From Holacanthus passer (lineage: Eukaryota; Chordata; Actinopteri; Pomacanthidae): 64,000 nt of DNA. Under the pieces are notes generated by a model. The model was given only the letters and a program-made list of their open reading frames with translations, searched no databases and had not been told where the DNA came from. Position numbers and translations under genes: made by a program. The stretch spans positions 1,736,001 to 1,800,000 of the forward strand of contig JAFREQ010000025.1 in NCBI GenBank assembly GCA_025331565.1. Reading direction: 5' to 3'. Shown in pieces: positions 1 through 12,690 of this stretch. Position 1 is the first letter of the stretch. The number at the start of each line of letters is the position of its first letter.

Positions 1-659
1 AGCCCACCCAGCATTATAGTTCATCAAGTCAGTGTGGTGGAACCAAAGCACAGCAGATAGACATAGATGTGAGAAACCCAAACCCTCGTGTCTCATGTCT
101 CTGTCACCCTCCTTCAAGATTACAAACACCGCACAGCACCAGGCCATGCGGAGGTGCATCCTGTCGCAGTGTTTGATCCAAGATTAGAGATGAGTTTAAT
201 AGCAGTGTGTCTCTCTCAGAGGATGTGTGTGAATGTCTTGGGTGTGTGTGAGTACATGTGTGTTTGAGAGCGGTCCCAGATGTTCTCAGTCATCTCTCAA
301 TAAGTGTGGCCTGATCCCCTTAAGCCCCTCTTTTCCAAATGGTTTGGTCCACCTCAAGTGTCTCGATGACCTTTTAACCTATTGCAAACTGAAAGAGATT
401 TTTTTGAATGTTTTGAAGTAATATCTTGTAATGGGATATTTAACGTGGGTGATCTATTGCACTAGAGCTAGTTATTTAGTCCAATAAAATTTTAGAGTAC
501 AGCAGGGCTTTTTATTTGGGCATGTCAATGTGGTTAAATTACTCGAGTCGGTTACTTACTCAATGATGCATTTTTAATTTTTATGAACAATTAAATGCAC
601 ATAAACCTTCATTATGCTCATAAAAGGTGGTATGTTACTGAGATGGACCTGTGTAGATG

Positions 660-960
660 TGATTAAAGGGCTACTCCAGTTTAGAGGACTCCCAAGAACT
701 AGAATTAAAAAAATTGAAGCAGCAGAGGCAGAGAGATTCTGACTTTTACTCCATAGTTCTTAACAACACTGGATCCTCCATTTACAAAAATGCGACTCAA
801 TGGCATCTTTCAATAGACCCCCGCCTTCTAAATAACCACTTCTTCCACACCTCGAGTTGTATTGTAGGCTTTTAAAATAGTAAGTCTTAAGAGATGAGAT
901 AATCATGTTGACACTATCCGGGTTATTTTGAAGATATTGTACAACTGATTTCATGTTTGA
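660..960. repeat. possible interspersed repeat fragment
   Basis: The stretch opens with TTAAAGGGCTACTCCAG, which resembles the start of a repeat often seen in percomorph fish DNA. It runs on through a moderately complex block to about 960. No terminal inverted repeats or second copy were found in this window, so the call rests only on memory of similar sequence. Confidence 0.3.
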
Positions 961-2139
961 GAAAATCCCTCTAACAGTTCACTTTTCTCTTTTTTTAAAA
1001 TTAATATTATGTTCTGTGATCCCTTGTGCATTTCTAAGACTTTCTTAGAGCCAAACTAAGTCCTCTTGTCAAAAGAAACTATGAATCCCCTTTGGGTATT
1101 TCCCATCAAAAAGTTGACTGACATCACTCACATGGGGTCATGACATTCCTGTCTCCTCTCCTCAGAGACACAGGCACCATTTTTAGAATTCCCAAGAGAA
1201 TGACCTTCCTTCAGTTTACGAGGCCTTGGGTGAGGACACAGCTTACGATAAGTCAGCTAGTTGACTGCAGAGGTTTGGAAAAGCAGCAGGTATATTGAGA
1301 ACAGCAGTTGAGCAGCTCACAAAAGCTGATGCCAGGTTCCCTGGTTCCTTAAGATTCTTTTCATCTGTTACAGTGTTTAGTTATGGCAGAGTTTTGATTC
1401 CACAGGCTGTTATATGAACAAGACACGGCTGTGGCCCCAAGGATGTCATCAATTGAAACGTTAAAAACTTTCTCTAAAACCTGCGTTCAAAACACTCAGG
1501 ATTCTCTAATAACCAAGATCAATTTGTTGAATGGAGGGCAGCTTTCTTCAAGAGCAGAATTCAAAACCCCATTAGGAGGAAGGCAAAGTCTCTCTGCAGC
1601 CTTTCTTTATTGTTGACCTTCAGCAGTGGCATATTGAAGACATTTTAAAAGAACAACTTTCTATAGAAAAAGAGGAAAAATAGAAGGGTCTCTACCTAGT
1701 GATGGTGAATTGCACCACTGAGCTAGACAGCCCATTGAATGTTTTCGATGTATATCCCTGAAATGCCAGACGTCTCAAGTTCCATTTCCACACTAATCTT
1801 CTTCCGCAAGCACATTACACACTATATTTGTGGGTGAACAGTGGGCTAATTCATTTGCAGCAGGGAAAGTCTCTTGCATATTTCCGCATCTAAAGCCCAT
1901 CTTTGCCCCTAGGAGCACTAATCTGCGCATTATCCTTTTGTTATTGTTCCAGCTACACAGCAAATGAGGGACATTGACACATTCTGGAGGCATTCAGCTA
2001 ATTTCTTTCAAATCCAGGAGGCTAAATGTTAAAGCAATCTGTGTTTGAGTAGATTTTGAGGGAGACCCTGCTTCCTTTTGCCCCTGAAAAACCATTTTAG
2101 ACACTGAACACATGGAAGCACAAATCCGCAGTCTCCACT

Positions 2140-2544
2140 ATTTAAGGTGTCAGTATGCTTAAAACAAACTACGACGTTTTGTCTGACTGTCTTAAAGCAG
2201 AAGTTATTTTAGCATCATTGTGAGACATGAAAAGTAATAATTGTTCAAAGAGGGATTCGTATTGTTGCACTAGGTTATAAACATGAAAAAGTGCAATAAG
2301 TAATTGGGTAAAAAATGAAAAAAGAGCTCGAGAGAAGTTAAAATCCTGCCTACTTTCTCACTTCTAAATGCCCAACTGCTTACTGGCTGAAGTGAGCGTG
2401 ATTGTCACTTTTCGGAAAGTTACATAAATTGTCAGAAGCAAACCCTGTCAATTCCAGCGTAGGAAAGGTGTGGGGGATGGTGTTTCAGACTCTCACTCAG
2501 CCATTCGACAAGCATTTTGGTTAAAGCATACTGACACCTTAAAT
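2140..2544. mobile_element. MITE-like non-autonomous DNA transposon with perfect 21-bp terminal inverted repeats
   Basis: The first 21 bases (2140-2160, beginning ATTTAAGGTGTCAGTATG) reappear as an exact reverse complement at 2524-2544. The element between them is about 405 bp. Similarity decays beyond the 21 bp but both arms stay A-rich on the inner side. There is no transposase reading frame inside, which is the expected form of a short non-autonomous element mobilised in trans. It resembles a repeat I recall from percomorph genomes, but the superfamily cannot be named without a library search. It lies in apln intron 1, about 11 kb downstream of exon 1 in the direction of transcription. Confidence 0.85.
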
Positions 2545-4865
2545 GTCTCACAGTGATACCTGAAGTAACTAGACTGCTACACGACGGCCAACTGCAGCTG
2601 ATGTTTGAGCGATGGGGTAGTTTAACATGTGCTGCAAACACACTCATTGAGTCACACTCAGTTGCCATGCACACACACAGGTACACACACTGCAATGCTA
2701 GATGGTAAAGTAATTGTACCTTGGCTCACACGGCTCATCTGCTGTTCCTCTCTGGGTGGCTCAGGCTGTCATAACCCAGGTCCATAATGAGACAATTTAG
2801 ATGTCTCCTGCCATAGCAAGCTGTCAGCCGCTGCTCGGCACTGGGGTTTGAAGGGAGAACATCTCATGATTCTCCTGACAAATCTCAACCCATCCAATCT
2901 GGCTACAGGATAGAAAAGTGTAATGAAAGCTGCTAAAAATAAGCCGGGCCCCAGTGATAACACGGGCAGTATAGATTAACTCTTGCAGCCTGTAGGGAAA
3001 GCATGTCTGTGTGACAGATATGACACACAGCAACAGCTTGGTTTGTATCTCGATCCATCTGTAGTGGAACTCATAGATTGAATGTGGCAGCATCTGGATA
3101 AGACCTTTTGATCGTTTCCATGGCAGGTTTATCATTGGATAATGCATATTTCATCTCCATAAACAAAGATATCTCAGCTATCTTATTGCTCTGAAATTGG
3201 ATCCAGTCTTTTTAGTATCCCATTTGATCTTTTCCCATGAGTGATTCCCATGTTTATGTTCAGCTGGTAAAACAGTAAAATGGCAGGATAACATATGTCT
3301 CATAATAATAAGCACCTTATCTCTACTTCTGATGACCTTGGAGCCCAGGTTTTGCCCTCTTTCCACCAAATCTCAACACTTCTTCCCTCACTTAGTAATT
3401 CCCTAATTAAAGTTTAATAAAGGGGGAATTTCAGGAATGCCTGGTTATTACTGCTACTACTGCCGCCTCCTTGAAATGGGAAGAGTAGGGGAGGGTAGAA
3501 AAGAATAGTTGACAGTGTCACAAACTGGCCAATGTCCAGCCTAATGATGAATAGTGGGTTTGCTGCTCTTAATTCCCCGCCCCAGTTTCGCTATCACCTC
3601 CTAAGGTGATATCTGTTGTCTTTTCAAATGGCCAGCTCTCTGTCTTATTATGACCCAGCGGAAAGTGGAATAGTGACAGCTTATCCCTGTTGATTCTGCA
3701 AACGTCCATCAGTGGAGCCTGGAGAGATATGTCTTCCAGCTCTTGTCCACCCAGTCAGAGAAGAGAAATGACCGTCCTCTGGTTTAGTGCCAAGTTCATC
3801 AACTGCCCTCATGGCTGGCAAGAGCAAACTGTATATCACAGCACTGTGTGTCAATGCAGGAACACAGACAGCATGGCAAATGGGCCAGAGCTGCTTATTA
3901 ATAGTTGTAAAGCTGATTTGTGTGTATCGCCTGCCAAAAGGACCACATAACAAATGTCTGCACTTGTAAATGCAGCCACGGCATAATGGTTTTTCTGCCA
4001 CTAGGACATAAGAGATTAAACTATACCAGCCTGTGAATCTAACTATAGCAACAAGTTAGCACAGGGCTGTGTGTTCGTGGTTTAGAAACTGTTGCATCAA
4101 ATGTAAACATGCACAGTCAAGCATGGCCGCCAAAATTTAATCCTTGCTGTGTTTAATTTTCTCTGTGTCACTGCAAATTGATTTGCTGTCCTCTTGAATC
4201 TTATCTGTTTGTTTACTCGTCTTGCTCATCACTCACAGTCACACTGATTATGAATCAATTTCGTGCAATCTCATTGATCCATTTTCTCGGTTGGCTGAGC
4301 GTCTCAAAACATTTCATCTCTCCTCTGTTTCTTCACTGTCCCCACATCACTTATCTGACACCTCTGTGCCATAAATCTTGTCCACTGCAGTTTGTACAGA
4401 TGTATGTCGATGCGTAAAGGAAAAGCTGGGAGGAACATGTCGGTACTGAAATGAGAGGACAGGAGTTTAACCCTTTGTCTCCACGGTGTGGTTCTACTTC
4501 ATATTTTCATGTTTCATTCTTCATGTTTTAGGGCTAATTTTTTAAACTTTGTAAACGAGGTTTTTGACAAATTCTTATGTGTCTTATAATTTTAAATATT
4601 GGCAAGTAAGATCAGCTGCAGAGATAAGATTATTTTTTACTGTATATCAATCATTTCCCACCTCATTGCTTTCATTTTTCCTTTCCTTTGGGCACTTTCA
4701 TGGCAAAGAATATAATATAATCAGTAATTAGAGGTGTGGATCTTTCAGCTTTGTTGCTTGCTCAGTCTCTAAATTTAAACAACAATACTGTATACTATAT
4801 TTTATATTAGCTAAAAACAAAAATCTGTATCAGTGTTATGATGTTGCTAGCGCATTGTACAGACT

Positions 4866-5046
4866 GCAATTACACCTACCTAAGGTCTGAACACAATGTG
4901 ATCCAGACCACCTCGAGATGTTGTCAGGCAGATCTGAACACATTCCGATCACAACACATTCACACCTTGTATTAAAATGCTTTTAAGCCCTTGTCCGAAT
5001 AATGTGTCTGAATACAGATATATTGAATACCAGGTGTAAATGGGGT
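4866..5046. mobile_element. short DNA-transposon-like element with ATTTACACCT-type ends
   Basis: The left end reads ATTACACCTACCTAAGG (from 4869) and the right end, read in reverse complement, reads CATTTACACCTGGTA (from about 5042). These form imperfect terminal inverted repeats around an interior of about 180 bp. The interior phrases GTCTGAACACAATGTGATCC and CACCTCGAGATG match my recollection of a common short fish repeat ending in AGGTGTAAATGGGG. It has no coding capacity. Confidence 0.55.
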
Positions 5047-8000
5047 CTTAGTGTTGTTTCTATCTGAGCTGAAATTCTCTGCCTGTTGGATTGGACTAAA
5101 TCTGAAACCCATTTAAAGCTTCTCTTCTCTCCACAATTGTATATCACATTCACATACCATGAACAATATTAATATTAAAGCATTGCTCAACAACATATTC
5201 TAATGAAACGGAGGATTGTGTTTCTATTGCAAAAAACAAGCACTACCATTGCAGTATTTGCTAGACGTGCACAGTAATATGAAGATAACAGCGTTATTTG
5301 TGTCTATACAGGAGGCATTTTTAGTATGCTATGTGTGTGTAATCCTTATGGGTAACAGAACAATATTTGTGTTAGTGGGAGAGGGAAGAATAAATACCCT
5401 GGTGTGTGTAGCCATGGTTATTACTATGACGTTGGAGGAGCAGGCCTGCTGTCTCCATCGTGTGCCTCCCTCCTTCATTCACTAAAAGTAGCTTTAGCTA
5501 ATGAATCCCTCTATAGCATGCCATTACCACAGACATACTAACCCACACAGCCAGACAGACATGTAATGGGTAGAGATGCTACCCACTGCATAAGCACATT
5601 AGGGGATCAGGATTATTTAGCCAAGGATGAGATGTGTTAATTGTGCCAGATACGAGCCAAACATTCTTTTAACCTAGAATAAGCCTGAGAACTGCTACAG
5701 CATCATACTGGAGATTTGCTAGCAGCCTGATAGCCTCCCCACACATTCATCCTGCACATATGGAATGGTGCCTAACTAAAGAGGCAGTCCCTCGTTGTTC
5801 AGCTTTCACAATCCAACATTTAGTGTCGGAAATGCTGCTTATCGCATGCCTACCAGTAAGTCTGGGCCTTGGCAGAAACTGGTACCAATTGCATGCCGAC
5901 TTTCAGACCACGTTACCATGGCAGCCACCATGAAAGGCGCTCAGTTTAGAGCAAAAAGAATGACATTGTCAGCTGAAATCGACCAGGTTCTCAATTTACA
6001 AATTTCACTGCGCACAGTCTGAATTCAAGATCAGCCCTCTGTGTCTGTGATGTTTTTAACCTCCTCTGTGGGCCACCGCGCTTGGCCTCTGAGTGTTCCC
6101 CTCGTGGTGGGGGGTTGTTTTGGTCGTGAGCACTTTCTTTTATTTCCGTCGGGGACTGTTTGATATGCAGCATTGTTGTACTGTGATAATGCTAGGCTTG
6201 TGGCTGAGCTGAAGGCTGGCTTTGTCTATACAAACTCCAGTGAGGAAACCAAAGTGCATGAAAAGTTGCTCCCATTACTGTGGCTTTTAAACTTAACCCC
6301 TTGTCCGCCCTGCTCTCACTGAAGGTTCAGAACAAATTAAAAACAAACTGTGTAGCCCACTCGTTTCTGGCTTTCTGCAGATGTCCCTTTGAGTCAGTCA
6401 GCTGCCTGTGAAGTGTGGTGCTATATATGCTCCTGAATTAGAGAGTGTATGAAATGATGAGGTGTGAGACTGCGTACTCTGCTATGATCAGAGCGCTGCG
6501 AGTTCAAAGGGCCGGCAGCAGCATTGAGCCAGCTAATGAAGCCACTGACTCCCCTCACCACTTGACTGCCTGTTGGTTTATTCACAATCCCACTCCAGCT
6601 GAAGGGGTGAATTTGTGGCTACAAGGTTACTGCAGGTTGGAGCCTATCGAACATGAGCAGCCAGAGAAGCAAACATAAAATAAGTCCAAGGGGAGATTGC
6701 TTTTCACAACTTTCCTCGAGGAGTGTCAAAACGGTTGAGAGCAGGGGCAGGAGAGATGCTGGTGTTGCTGTTTCCGTTCACAGCAGTGGACTAAATCTTT
6801 GCACATGGCAGGTACACTTGGTAGGTAAGGCTACCAACCGTTGCCCTAATCTCCAGAGATTGCATGTCAAGGGCAAAGGGATCCACCAACCATCCGTTTC
6901 CATGGGCACGCTAATCAGATGTGAAACACAGCCCCTCCCTGTCCTGTGTCATCACTCCCCCCATGCTGTGAACCTGCATGCCTTCTCCCATTTGAGATGT
7001 GGGAGAAAGGGAGAGACAGAAAGAGGGAGACAAACGTCACTGCGCAGGGTTCACTGCAGCTTTTAAAGCCTGAGGGAACCATCGCTTCTTCCCATAGCAC
7101 ATACAGTACTATTAAAGGAGAATAGCAGCAACATTGCATCAGACTGTTCCATCTGAACCACCCTAAAGAATACAAAGCAATGGCTCTGATGCTTAACCGG
7201 ATAGATGAACTCAAAACAAGGCATCCCCACCAGCAGTCACTATTTGAGATATATTGAAAATATATGCTAAATCACATGCAAAATAACTACCTTGATGTTT
7301 AATGCCATAAGATGTGTTTGACTGTTGTGCATTGCATCCGACAAAACTCTTTAATTTATATAAAGCACAACCTCAGTAACTAATTTTCTTAGTTTGTAAT
7401 GTTTTTTTTCTATTTTTCTTTTTGGATATTATTAAGTAGCTGAATTATGACCCATCTCTAGTTTGTAATTTAGTAAATTAGTCCTGAAGAGGTTAAATGC
7501 TTTATAGCACAATGAACAATACTGTAGCACAGACATAAAAGTGCTTAAAATAATCATCATAATACATATAGACCTTTTGAATTCAGAGAAGGTGCATTTG
7601 TTTTTATATATATAAAAGTGTAATAGTGAAAAGTGTCTGCTAAAACAGAGTTTTATTATTGAGCATTGCTGAGCATATGGAGTAAAGGTAAGAAGCTCCT
7701 TCAGCTAAAGGTTATGCAATGAAACCCAGTAAGCAACTCTGTCACCCATATTTAGTGAAGGAATAAAATTCATGAGGATTTTTACTGACAGCTTCAGCTG
7801 CTCTGTGCCGCAGGTGAGCTAAAGCTTAGTGTTTATTGACCCGCTGTGTTTACGAGGTTTTCATCAGCTGTAAGGATCCGTTTGCCCAATGTTAATGCAT
7901 GTTTATGAATTCCATATATTGTTTTGCTTTTCTGCTTTTACAAACATCTGTTTATGTTCAGGGGCCCTGAGAGCAGGGCGGCCTCTTCTGAGCAGTATAT

Positions 8001-9804
8001 GAGACAGAGAGGGACACAGTGAGGGGCCCTGTCCTGATCCATGAAACTGTCTGTGGGGAGATTAACGCTATTAGTCAGTGGCAGATCATTTGATTGACCA
8101 ACATTTAAGCGTAAACCTGTATGTGTGAAATAGTCTCCCAGGGAAAATAACATTTGTGATCAAAGACAGAGCTATCGCGATGAATAATGCATGATTTCAT
8201 AAATGAATGATTTCTGTGTTGTCACAGAAGGGCCCCGCTTCTGTGGAAGATGGAAGCGATCTTACAATTACCATTTTCAAGCATTTCATTTAAGGCGAGA
8301 TTATAAAGTGCATGACAGTTTGAACCCACATGAGGTGCACCACAACATCCTTTAATTCTCTCAGAATAAAGTGACATGCACATCCTTTTGCCTGAGGCTT
8401 GGAGTTTAGGCAGATCCCAGTGGGGGTGTCACTAAATGAACCCAAAATCTCTCCCAAAATCCCTCTACACCATTCATAGCCCCAATCCACACTGCCATCT
8501 TCACAGAAATAAAATCCCTTGTGTGACTGAGAACAGCCTAACAACAGCCAGCTGTGCAGGGCTTTTAGCCATACATTATATGAAATCTCACTGATCCATG
8601 ATGGCGCCTATAGAGGTTTGACGTTAATGGTGACAATACCCTAAACCACATTTGTTTGATTCTACACAGTAATTCACTTCCACTCCTACACACCATTTTA
8701 GCTGCTGAAGTATGAATTTCTACCACAGAAGGCGTCTCTAAAGCAATATACAGAAGTCATATTTTTCCATTCTGGGTTCCTACAAATTGAGCATGAATGT
8801 AATTAAAGCACCTGCATTCCTAAAGACCGCAGTATTTATTCTGCGGTCTGGCAGCCCGTTAATAAAAATGTCCACTCAGATCTTGATCAGGAATCTGATC
8901 TGCCTGGACTACCACTATAAATGTAACACTTAATGTTCAAACAGAGAGTCATAAATCACTTTAATATTGGACGCCGGTGGAAAACAGTGCAGTTTTTAAA
9001 AAAAATATCTGGCTCTAATTAAGTTGTAAGGAGTGCCCCGGGCCTGAGGATAGGGTCTGGTGATCACATGAGGTCTGGTTAACACAGGACCTTGGCTCTA
9101 CACCCCCACCACTCCTTGCCCAAACCCCAAGGTTGCGCCCTCAAAACTCAAAGGGGGGTCTGCACTGCAATAGACGTGTACATAAGGAACCAGAATGGAG
9201 TCAGAATCTAATTTACAGCTAACTTAGCATATTTAGTGGAACAGACTTCTTTACAGCCAAGAAATGTCATTATTCCACATATGATATTTGTCAAGATGGA
9301 CTAGATCACCAGCTGTGAGTTTTTAGATGTAGCTGTGACTTCCTTCACCATGGAAAGCTTACACAGCCTCTCAGCTCCCAGATAGCCTCTCTTCCAGTCT
9401 GCCCCTTCATTTTTCTGTCCCTTGGCCCGACTTTTTACTCCCCCTTTACTTTTTTCCCTTCACTGCATTTACTCTCAAGGGAAGATCTAAGTGAGTAGAT
9501 TTATTCATTCAAAGAGTTCTGAATTACATTACAGCAGCCCAGCAGACACATATGCCAAAGTCTTCAACAGCTGAGCTCTCCAGGGAGCGTTAGCCCAAAG
9601 GTTAGCCTTATATCCCTACCAAATGAGTTATGATTTTTCACTAAATCTCTTCCTCAACTCCCACCCACTCCAGAGCAATTGTGAGTGCCATTCGCCGAGC
9701 TTATGTTGGGTGATATTATACAGATGCTAAGTGGTTTATCACAGAAAGTTCTTTTTTTTCTCCTCATTGAAACATACAGCTACACTGAGTTGCGTGTTAT
9801 GAAC

Positions 9805-10470
9805 CCTACAGGGGTGGGCGATAATACAAATCTTTGTCGCAGTATAGGTAACTTTATATAATGATAACAATATATTTTAATCAACAAATTGTTCATATAT
9901 AAAATACCTGCTACTACTCATTCAACAATTTGAATACTTAACAAATCAAAGGACTTCATCACATTGATGCAAAAATCATACAACAGTCCTAGACTTGGTT
10001 ACCCACACTCACATCATTTCAAACAGCCTTAATTTGCTGTTTTGCAGTGTTTCAGATTTGTGGCTGTTCGTACCTTTTTAAATGAGATAAATTGATTGTA
10101 TTGTTATTATTTAAATGCACTCCCAGTTTCAGCCGTCTTGCTAACAGTTTGTTGACACTTCTATAGTTCTTTTCACTAAGTGGGAGATATTGTTGCTGTT
10201 AGAAATTGCTGATATAATTCCCACTCGGCTGAATATGACATAATATATCCATAAATACATAACATATCAAAGGGTTAGCTACCACAGCATAAATGGTATG
10301 GTGAGCTGACAAATTCATATTATCTCACATTTTATACTGTCAGACACCCACTGCTAAACCCAAGCAACATAGATTTATACCGTCTGGATCATAACATTGT
10401 TCTAATGCTGCTATTTAAGCGCACAGAGGCTAAACGAGACAAATCAACAAGAGGATAACAAATCACTCTT
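9805..10470. repeat. AT-rich block, possible transposon relic
   Basis: The block begins with GGGGTGGGCGATAATAC, similar to the GGGGTGGGCGATAT end of a repeat common in fish. It continues as AT-rich, low-coding DNA to about 10470. The opposite end was not found, so this may be a solo end or a chance match. Confidence 0.3.
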
Positions 10471-10562
10471 TACTCACATCCCAAACACAACTCATAGAGT
10501 GTTAAGTGTGTGTGTTGTCTGCAGCAGATAAACTAAACTGATGCTGCAGGCTACAGCCTTTC

Positions 10563-10591
10563 TTTCCTCTTCATGCTGCATGAAGAGGAAA
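10563..10591. repeat. perfect 13-bp inverted repeat (hairpin)
   Basis: TTTCCTCTTCATG (10563-10575) is followed by a CTG loop and then its exact reverse complement (10579-10591). A 13-bp perfect stem with so short a loop is expected only about once per hundred windows of this size. A partly related TTCTTCATGAA follows at about 10600. The function is unknown. On the transcribed strand of apln it would be a hairpin in intron 1. Confidence 0.95.
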
Positions 10592-11816
10592 TTCAGGTTC
10601 TTCATGAAATGGTTTTCATCTGACCCTGTGTGTGTGTGACATAAACCCAGCTGGTGCTCACAAGCTCCTGTGCTTCAAAAAAAAAAGAAAACAAAAAGGA
10701 AAAGGCTGTGATTCTCCATAATCCCGTAATAACCTTTCCACTGCTCCCCCTTTGACACAAATGTTTGCCCACTGTTCGTATGTTATGTCTGGACATCTGG
10801 AAAAGTTTAGCTGCTTTTGTTCTCTCCACGGTCACTATAATCACGTCCACAGGCACAAACACCTTCTTCACATTAGAAAACCCAGGATTATGATTTAAAG
10901 CTTCCTGGTCACGGTTGGTTTCGATCTATAGATGTAGTTAACAAAATAATCAGACCTAGCTAGGCGGTGTTTTATGCCTCTAGGTGCCTTTAATAAGTGG
11001 CTGCATGCACTGAAGCCCTGCTCTTTTTGGCTGTACTTTGACCCGTAACACTTGGTTGAGCATCTGAGCAAGGCAGGCCACAGTACAGTATGCATGCATG
11101 ATGGTGCCACAGAGCAGCCAGCCCCAACAATACATCAAAGTTTAATATGGAATAATAGCACTGCTGACAGCTCTCATAAAATCGCCCTCCTTCCCAAGCA
11201 GACGATTTCTCTGCTAGATAATGGCTCTGATCTGGGCCTCGTGGCTCACCTGTTCAACCCAGGCCTCACAATTACACCTTCTATGTATACGTGCGTGTTT
11301 GTTGGAGCATGTGCATGTCTGAGCCAGCTGCTATTGTTTTTATCCTGCGCGTCCCTAGGTGAACATTGGCAGGGTGTTTCCTCGGCAGAAAAAAATGAAG
11401 CTTTGATATTCTCTAAGAGGCTGTGATAGAGACGTAAATGTTTTCAGAATAAGGGCTGTTTATATACCAGTCTTAAGAGTTACACTGGGAGGAAGAGTGA
11501 TCGGCCTCGGGATGAATTATGGATACCACATGTCTAAAGCTGGAGCCCACTCTTGAGCCAGAGTGCTTTTCAAGGATGGGTAATTGAAGTGTGCTGCTAA
11601 AGGATGCTAATATTACATAGAGAACGACACAGTAGCTCTTTTAGTGTACTGAATGAATATTATAAGCAGCATTATGTTGTAGAGGTGAATTGCCTGTTGC
11701 ACCAGGAGTTCTCTAATTTGCAAATAAATCCATAAATACAATCAAGACTCCCGCACACTTCCACACCCGACTGTATATCAGTCAGATTCAGTTAGATAGT
11801 CAAAGCTTCCTGCAAG

Positions 11817-12135
11817 TGCACACACACGCTCTCTCTGTCTCACTCTCTGTGCATCTCTCTCTTCTTTCTCAGACACACATGTACACACACAGATGCCTGA
11901 GAGACAGAGAAAGCCCACTGAACTGGAAAAGCGTTTGTCTCAAGATGAAAGGCTTCACACCCACTGCCTACATGCAGAGCCTCTTCCGACACCTTCCCGC
12001 GACAGCGCATACTGTAGCAGAGGCTTGTGCTACGCAGACACACTCCAGCTAGCATCCCTCCCCACACCCATCAACGCCGCAACACACTTGCATCCCCTCC
12101 TCTCTTTCACTCCCTTTCTCTCTCTTCCTCTCTGT
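11817..12135. repeat. CA/CT-rich low-complexity stretch
   Basis: Two pyrimidine- or CA-rich patches, 11817-11900 (ACACAC and CTCTCT runs) and 12062-12135 (CTCTTTCTCTCTTCC-type), flank more complex DNA. The open frames of about 75-97 codons here come from this composition and are not genes. Confidence 0.65.
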
Positions 12136-12472
12136 CAATGGAGCTCTGATACTACAGTAGCAGCCAGGGGACAGAGAGGCACATAAGCGGCATGACTCGA
12201 ACAACATTGAGTAGGATAAGCTCCCATGAAAGCCTGAGGCACAGCAGCCTTGTTTTCCCCGTCGCTGGTGTAGCACGGTGGGCTCTCAGGCGTGGAACAT
12301 GCTTAGCCACACGCAGGGCGTGAAAAACGACACTGACCATGATGCTAGATAATTGCTTCCCATTTACTCATGTGCTGAGAGCCTCAGACAAAAATAGCAT
12401 GTCGCTGTAACGAATGTGCTGGGAAGCATGGGAACTGTGAGTGCTGTGGCCATGGATCGATTCACAGAGTGG

Positions 12473-12690
12473 ACAGCATCTTGCAAGCATAAAGTCTACA
12501 CAGCATCTTACAACCACAGTCTATACAGCACCTAGCAACATATAGCCTTTACAGCATCTTACTATATATATTCCTAGGCCTATTATCTTCCAAGATGTAG
12601 CATATACAGCATCTTATAAACATAGTCTATGCTACATCTTATATTCTCTACATCTTACATAGCCTACACAGCATCTTCCATATGTAATAA
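12473..12690. repeat. degenerate minisatellite, unit about 25-27 bp
   Basis: The core ACAGCATCTTACAA recurs at irregular 20-30 bp spacing (for example near 12473, 12501, 12526, 12552, 12606 and 12667). It is usually followed by an ATAGTCTAT- or ATAGCCT-like half. About eight to nine units can be traced, with several decayed or truncated to ACATCTTA. The array is old and diverged. It sits about 1.1 kb into apln intron 1. Confidence 0.8.

Noticed and set aside
6653..7066. 137-codon open frame in apln intron 1
   Set aside because: Composition and lack of any family signature suggest chance. It overlaps an unrelated frame on the other strand.
8824..8849. 9-bp perfect hairpin (AGACCGCAG stem, 8-nt loop)
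   Set aside because: One or two such 9-bp hairpins are expected by chance in a window this size.
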